DNA from: Dioszegia crocea
Lineage: Eukaryota; Basidiomycota; Tremellomycetes; Tremellales; Bulleribasidiaceae
DNA length: 64,000 bases
Assembly: GCA_001600615.1 (NCBI GenBank)
Contig: BCKK01000005.1
Location: 1,859,347-1,923,346 of the forward strand
Direction of reading: 5' to 3'
Positions within the stretch are counted from its first letter, which is position 1. Every line of letters starts with the position of its first letter. Positions 57,713 through 64,000 of this stretch are shown piece by piece. The notes beneath the pieces are model-generated. The model did not search any database. It worked only from the letters and a program-made list of their open reading frames with translations, and was not told the DNA's origin. A program made the position numbers and the translations under genes.

Positions 57713-58522
57713 CGGGCAGGATGGTCTTTGCCGCGAAGGACTACCAATTGATAAGCTGTGAAGTTCGATTAGACTCGCTTTACTCACCGATAGATATGCA
57801 CCTCAAATCGTGTTGAGGCTGATTCGCTACCCCTCTGTAATAGCCTTCACAGATATACCGCACAGCGGAGTGTCGACACGTACGGCGAGAGCGCGTCGGA
57901 TGGCTTGTTTGCAATCGAGCGGAATTGGTAGATGGTACAATCGACCTGATTGGTGGTTCGAGGGATGTTAATGGCGGAAAAGCTATGATACACAAGATCT
58001 GCGGCTACACAGTGCTCTCCCCAGTCACCGACAGGAGCAGAAAAACACAGAGATAGGTTATAAACAGACAAGATGGATGACAAGGGAGTCAGATCACAAT
58101 AGCGGATGGGTGGAAAATTCAGGGCCGAACATGCCGACATCATTCATCTCCGCGTGAAAAAAAGAGAGTTGCCCCACCATACAAAGCGGAGCCTCTAATG
58201 GGGCAATGGGGTGTTCAAGCTGACGACTGCACTGAGTCCCACGGGCGGGGTAGAGGTCTCCAGTGTGCATGCGGCCCGTTGTTCGCTTCAGAGGGGACAG
58301 GTCGAAAGGCTGAGCCGAGCCAAAATGCCGTACCCGCTATCTCAAGCCTTATCTCATGATCTCCGCTCATCTTCTTACTCTTCTCAATCACCAGCTGCCG
58401 CTTTGACACGATCCTAGGTCTGCCTATACCTTACGCGATAGACATTAGAGCAAGCTAAAGTGGACTCGCTTCTCTTTGCTACCCCGCCGATTCGATAAAC
58501 TCGACCCACCAGTCTGTCAGCA
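57713..58522. promoter_or_regulatory. divergent region with probable leader introns of the PP1-subunit gene
   Basis: On the minus strand GTGAGT...TTCACAG at 57756-57787 is a clean 32-nt intron. A second candidate starts GTACGT near 57887 and ends TTACAG near 57840. Frames joined through them stay open for about 60 residues without a convincing ATG, so a longer N-terminus cannot be excluded. The rest is promoter for both flanking genes. Confidence 0.4.
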
Positions 58523-60011
58523 ATGGCTGCTACCGCGCAAGTCTTATCAGCATCCGCCCACATCCCTTCGCGCATCATGGATGTCATGAGAGAGGAGGGG
58601 AATCTACCCATTTGTACCGCTTGCGGGATGCAGTATGGCTTCGCTAAGGACAATTGTGAGTGTCCCTACTTCCGTCAATACATCTTTGCTGATGAGATCT
58701 AGGCATGATTTGCGAAGATCCAAGACAAGCTGTTCCCGCCGCCGGTCAGACTTGGACGACTCTCAATGAGATGAGCGTATCCAGGCGGAATACGATCCTC
58801 GAAGATAAGGATGATGATCGGGTGAAGTTGATCGGGACGGAGCCTGGGTTTGCCATTAATCAAACGCGTATGTTTCTCACTTGATCGAAGAAGGGGTCCA
58901 CCTGATGATCTTCAGCCATTCTGATTGAGACCACGGAAGGATCTTTCATCTGGGACTGCGCCGCCTTCATCTCCATCGACTTGGTAGACTATCTCACGAC
59001 AAAGCTACGGTCGCCTTTGAGAGGTATAGCAATTTCTCATCCCCACGTACGTTTGACTTTGCCCAAGTTTATCTACACGTACTGATTCTACAGTTCTTTG
59101 CGACTTCTCTTACATGGGCTCGTCTACTGCAAGTTCCATTATACCTCAATGAAACCGACAAGGAGTGGTATGCACGAAGCGACGAGATACGAGACGGGCA
59201 AGACAGGGTGATTTGGTGGTCTGGCGAGAGGGAGATAGGGAGAGGCGTCCGGCTGATCCAATGTGGAGGGTGAGTCTTGGGGTTGCGGCTCTCCAACTCA
59301 GGCAAAAGTCTCGATACTCAAGGAGAGACTAGAGGCATTTGTCTGGTTTGAAGCTGACTACGCAGTCACTTTGCTGGATCATCAGTCTTGTATTGGGACA
59401 GACTACAAGAAGCAAGTCCAACTGAGGGATCAACCAGGCGTACACCAGTTTCAGGGTTGCTCTTGGTATCCGACACAGTGATGGTTCAGCCTACCCAGCA
59501 CGGGTTCACTTTTATGTGGTCTTATCCGAATATGGTGAGTTGATATCCGCTCTTTCAAACCATCTTCTATTCATCCTGCGCTTCATCCCTGCCCTCTTTT
59601 GTTCACCCGTGACGATCCTGTTCGGTTTCAAACTTGTCTGGTACTATGCTGATGTAGCAGATACCGCTTGGTCCTCAAGACGTCGCGGTCATTGAGCAGA
59701 AAATCTCCTCCATACCCTTCTCCCAAGCAACATCATCCTGGCCCAACCGCTTCATTCGAGAAAACGCTAGAGAGATATTCAAACAAAGTGTCAGCTCGCA
59801 TTTGAGGATGATGGGATGGGAATGGAATTCGAGAGAGGGGAAACTTGTGTCTCTGTGAGTTGCCTTTTACCCGTCTGAATGACTGCTGCTGACAAAAGTC
59901 AGCTACGATGTGAAACCTGAAGCCTATACCCAAGAGCAGGAGAGGAGCAACTCGGTGTCGAACCAAGATGGTGCTGGGCCAAGCTTGATGTTCTCAACGT
60001 TGCTCGCATAG
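58523..60011 (+). CDS. metallo-beta-lactamase-fold protein with N-terminal zinc ribbon
   Basis: Seven exons (58523-58655, 58703-58867, 58916-59046, 59094-59269, 59366-59534, 59661-59854, 59903-60011) encode 358 aa. An N-terminal ribbon, CTACGMQYGFAKDNCMIC (C-x2-C...C-x2-C), precedes the hydrolase part: GSFIWDCAAFIS, AISHPHFFATSLTWA (at the place of the HxHxDH metal motif) and GGHFAGSSVLYW. The canonical HxHxDH is not intact (SHPHFFAT), as in a group of fungal and bacterial relatives, so metal content and activity are uncertain. Substrate unknown. Only 111 bp separate its stop from the convergent transporter gene. Confidence 0.85.
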
Positions 60012-60122
60012 ATCAGATGTTGACGGCTATATGCAAGTGCCATCTTTCAATATGACCATTCATCGAGCTGACTTCCTAATTCCTAAAGTCTACAAAACTA
60101 CTAACCTTCCCGTCCCTTCACC

Positions 60123-61745
60123 TTACTTCTCGTCAAGATCGTAGGTTGGGGACTTGCTACTTTGGCCCTGCTCCAGATGGCTAACCTCAGCCTTGACCGC
60201 CTCGAAGGTAGACGCCTGCCCTTTGGAAAAGAGAAGGTCGACAGCCTCGAGTGACAGACCCTTGGTCTCAGGGAAAAAGAAGTAGATTGGGGGTAGGAAA
60301 GCAAAGTTGATGATGGTAAAGATGATGTAAAATCGCCAGCCGAGGTTGGCAATACCGATAGGGGTGATTTGGACAATGGCGTAGTTGGTGAGCCAGCTAA
60401 TAGTGCGTCAGCAATGGATCCAGAGTTTGAACAGAATAGACTTACTTGCAAGCAGTAGCAATCGCGGCACCCTTCTGTCTGAGTCGCAGAGGCTGGATCT
60501 CCGTGGTGTAGCACCAGACATTGGCCTGGAACCCGATGGTGAATAGACCCATAAAGACAAACATGAAGGCAGTAGCAGCTGCGCCGGCGGCAGTGCTGCC
60601 AGTGGTTTGCACCTGGTAGATGAGGCCGGTCTCGATGGCGAAGATGGAGGCCATCCCGAAGATGCAGGAGAGGAAGAGTTTCCTTCGGCCCCAAGAGTCG
60701 ATGATGAACCAAGGGATGAAGGAGGCGACGAAGAACCAGGTGAAGATGGCACCGGCGAGGAGGGCTGGCTTGTCCGATACAAGAGCGAAGAAGTTCCCCA
60801 TGAAGAAGATGAGACCGTTGATACCGCCGACCTGCTGGAAGAATTGGATACCGCAGGCAATGAGGACGCGCCGACGAGACTTAATAGGGTCATCTCGGAG
60901 GAGATCACCCCATGACCCACTCCCGAGAGTCCGCTCGAATTGGACAGCATTGGAGATCTCTCCGTACTGCGCCTGGACTTCCGAGTCCTCGGTAGATCGA
61001 CCATGTAGGCGGGCTAGAACAACGAGAGCCTCTTCGGGCCTGTCGTGAGACATGAGCCATCGTGGGGATTCGGGAACAAGGAAGACGAGTACGAGGATGG
61101 GGATGATGAAGACGGCCTGGAGAGCGACAGGGACTCGCCACGCGGTGGAGCCAAGCTTGGCATTGAAGGAGAAGCCGTAGCCGCACCAGTAGGCGATCAT
61201 GATACCGAGGTTGAGGAGGGTGAGTTGGAAGCAGACGAATCGTCCTCGGCTGGCTTTGGGAGAGACTTCAGATTGCAGCACTGGCATGGTAGAGTTGAGG
61301 AAGCCCTACAAGTCAGCGATGCCCAAACTTGAGAGATAGATGAGGACTCACCATGCCGAGACCAGAGACGATTCGCGCCCCAATCATAGCTCCTGAGCTG
61401 GATACACCAGCCTGGAAACCAGCTCCGCCCAGCATTACCACCGCGCCAAGCACGATACTGCGCTTCCGCCCAAGCCTCTCTCCAACGACAGCAGTGATGA
61501 GGGAACCGACACAGCATCCGATCTCGTAGATGGCAACGATGGTGCCGATGAGGGTGTTGTCTACGACGCCGTCGGGGAAGAAGGTGTTAAGGAATGGTGC
61601 CTCATTAACAATACCACCTGAAGGGGTCAGCTTTGAGTTGAGCCATAATGAGAAGCAACTTACCCATCACACCGTTGTCGTAGCCGATGAGCATGAAGCC
61701 CAGGGCGGTGAGAAGGGTCGTTAAATAGAGCGTGGAGGAACCCAT
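60123..61745 (-). CDS. MFS hexose-type sugar transporter
   Basis: Four exons (61745-61664, 61617-61352, 61305-60446, 60396-60123) encode 493 aa. Sugar-porter signatures: GFMLIGYDNGVMGGIV (TM1), GERLGRKRSIVLGA, GARIVSGLGMGFLNS, PESPRWLMSHDRPEEA, IQFFQQVGGINGLIFF (TM7 QQ-GIN), IIDSWGRRKLFL and PETKGLSLEAVD. It resembles fungal hexose, lactose or sugar-acid porters; substrate not determinable. It is divergent from the SMP-30 lactonase gene, suggesting a shared promoter and related substrates. Confidence 0.92.
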
Positions 61746-62428
61746 ATTGGTGAAGTTGCCAGGTGTAGGTTTGGCGAAGTCGAGAAGATGGGGACGGAGG
61801 GTGATCCCAGACGTAGCCTTATAAGTCTGCAGTCGATCTCCACGGGGACCCTCACAGCACTGAGCGGGGAATCCAGATCAGTTTCGATCAGTATACGGTT
61901 GATCGGTCCGACGACCCGTATGTGTATGATAGATGCTCATGGACATGTTGTTGAGAATTGGCTCGGGCCACATCGCCGGTATGTAGACACTAAGTAGCAG
62001 GCAATTGCTATGTATGGTCGCCAACAGAAGAATGTCCAAATGCAGACCACAGATGTAAGATCGACTGGCGATCATCGGAGGCAATTACATAGCATGGCAG
62101 TTGCCGTTTATCACCCTCAATCGCCGCCACTCAATTAGCGGCAGGAAATAGACTATACTCACCATAGCCGAAGATCTAGGAGACTGGCGATAGCCGTCTT
62201 CAGCCGAAGTCGTAACATTCCTCGTCTCCCGACATCCGAGCCTAGCCAGGTGATCGATAATAGATCTCAATTGAAACATAACCACCGAGCAGCACCGGTC
62301 CGACTGCTTGACATGCGGAGGACGTCCCGACCAGATCCGGAGAGTCAGTCGAGCAGAGCCTGTCCGTCCGTTATGAGCCCCTCGATGGCTTTGTCGAACC
62401 CCAACCGCCAAAGCTTGACTCAGGCGCA
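61746..62428. promoter_or_regulatory. shared divergent promoter of transporter and lactonase genes
   Basis: 683 bp between the two starts, no gene. Several CGG/CCG triplets, as Zn2Cys6 factors use, occur (for example around 62320-62345 and 61840-61850), but triplets this short are expected by chance. Confidence 0.45.
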
Positions 62429-63921
62429 ATGGAGATGAAGCGACACAGCGAGAGCTTCAGTCTGCCGCAGAATACGCAAGTGAGCTAGAAGAGTCGCCAC
62501 TTCTGGTATCTGCTGACTGGGTCAGTATCTACCTCCTTCGTCGCACCTAGTCCTCCCGACCCCGTTTTTGCGGGATGCCTTCCACCACTCCATCCTCTCC
62601 ACCGCACTCCCCCAGGGCAAATTTATTACTCGGACACCCAAACCCACTCTCGAACCATTCGTCGTCGTACAGAAATCCTTCTGCCGCCTTCTCGGGCCGA
62701 CGCCCTCGGTGCGATGCCTCGCTCGCTCTGACGATGGCTTGCCTTTCGCGCATGAGGCGGGTGTCTGGGTCGGGGCGTCCAATGAAGTCTGGTTCACGTC
62801 CAACTTGCTGCGTCGCGGGACTAGGGAGGACGGCAAGCCGGATATGACGGTTGATATCAGGGCGGTAAATGTCGAAACTGGTGCTGTCCGCCTAATCGAG
62901 CTGCCCGATATCGTTGCAGCAAACGGCGCCTGCCCATTCGGCGACCGCATCATCTTTTGCGATCAAGGAGGAGGTCTCGACCAAGCTTCTCAGCTTGTGC
63001 TGGTGGATCCTAGTGATCCGAATCGGTGCGAGGTCTTGCTCAATAATTTCAACGGACGACAATTAAACTCGCTCAACGACGTAATCGTCCTCCCACCTCC
63101 GATACATCCCTGCTCCGGCACAAATCCCCTCGGCCTGTTGGGCAGCACCGTCTGGTTTACAGACCCACCTTACGGATACGAGCAGGCCTTCAGGCACGAG
63201 CCACAATTACCTCCCCATGTGTACATGTGGAATCCAGCAACAGGGGACGTACGCGTTGTCGCCGACGGACTCAAGCATCCAAATGGTATCGCGTTTAGCC
63301 CAGATCGACACACATGCTACATTACCGATACTTCTCATATTCGTGGCTGTGGGTCTCTGAATCCAGCTCTGGAGAGCACAATGTAAGTTTGAGTCAGCTT
63401 CGGGATTTAGCTTCAGCTGACATTTCAGATATGCTTGGGATGTGGTCTGGCCATGTATTCCGGATGTAGAAGCTGGGCCGAGGTTACAGAACAAACGGGT
63501 CTTTGCCTTTGCCGATACTGGTGTACCGGACGGAAGTGAGTTGGCTGAATTACTATTTTGGAAGAGTCGTTGCTGATACTTCAGTCAAATGCGACAAGGA
63601 TGGGAACGTATACTCTGGCTGTGGGGATGGCGTTCATATATGGAGTGAGTTCACTCAGCAACAGAGAAGGACCTGAGCTGACTCTGCTCTCAGACCGGCA
63701 TGGCACCTTGATAGGTAAAATGTGAGTGGTCCATCTAGAAGTGCTCCTGCAGGACTGCGACTGATGAGAGCAGCGTACTTGGTCTTGCCGATGACAATCT
63801 CGGAGCGGGATGTGCCAACCTCTGCTTTGTTCCTGGAGGACGGCTGGTCTGTCTTGCGGAAGATCGGATATACATCGTTGAGGGTCTGCGGGCGGAAGGG
63901 GATCTGGTTAGGGGTGATTGA
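62429..63921 (+). CDS. SMP-30/gluconolactonase-family lactonase
   Basis: Six-bladed propeller hydrolase opening sugar lactones. Six exons (62429-62479, 62526-63382, 63429-63535, 63585-63644, 63694-63721, 63774-63921) encode 416 aa. Start 62429 (MEMKRHSESFSLPQ) is joined in frame to an exon without its own ATG. Motifs: HEAGVWVGASNEVWFTSN (metal Glu region), NSLNDVIVLPPP (NxxND metal ligand), STVWFTDPPYGYEQ, LKHPNGIAFSPD, DTGVPDGIKCDKDGNVYSG (metal Asp region). No signal peptide. With the divergent transporter it could form an uptake-and-lactone-opening unit. Confidence 0.92.
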
Positions 63922-64000
63922 GTTGCATTTGTGCTATGTAGTAGGTACTTGGGTTTGCTACTAGTTAGCCTCTCTCACCCCCGTCTACCACCCTGCTTCC

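Overview
The window is nuclear DNA of a basidiomycete yeast, most likely a tremellomycete (Cryptococcus/Kwoniella-type). Genes are dense, lie on both strands, and are cut by many short GT-AG introns with CTGAC, CTGAT or CTAAC branch points close to the 3' splice site. The protein families are fungal throughout. I resolved 26 spliced or intronless genes by reading exons by eye. In every complete spliced model the exon lengths sum to a multiple of three.

Layout. 1-10.3 kb: an edge fragment, SNU23, a hypothetical gene, an Rsp5-type HECT ligase and CENP-C/Mif2. 11-13 kb: two small orphan genes. 13.4-29.4 kb: housekeeping genes (glutamate 5-kinase, a DUF2470-like membrane protein, sphingosine-1-phosphate lyase, an Fpg-type DNA glycosylase, a small Cys-rich orphan, a CUE-domain protein, Cwf19). 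30-38.7 kb: a carbohydrate block on the + strand with two sugar transporters, an intronless oligogalacturonate lyase and a zinc alcohol dehydrogenase. 38.8-46.9 kb: an RGS-LOV-type photoreceptor, a fused succinyl-CoA-ligase-like protein and a Zn2Cys6 regulator. 47.4-52 kb: another orphan, WBP1/OST48 and TSR2. 52-54.5 kb: a gene-free stretch with a pair of inverted repeats and a minisatellite. 54.5-64 kb: a glycogen-targeting PP1 regulatory subunit, a metallo-beta-lactamase-fold protein, and a divergent sugar transporter / SMP-30 lactonase pair.

The 30-38.7 kb block can be read as uptake and breakdown of pectin-derived oligosaccharides. The divergent transporter/lactonase pair at 60-64 kb looks like a second small sugar(-acid) unit. 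Neither assignment has been tested.

The most unusual observations are an AT-AC intron in the HECT ligase, five introns of exactly 32 nt, 11-12 nt microexons in three genes, the RGS-LOV-type protein, the fused ligase lacking half of its ATP-grasp domain, a set of small orphan genes sharing a TATA-type promoter, and the paired inverted repeats at 52.7 and 53.2 kb.
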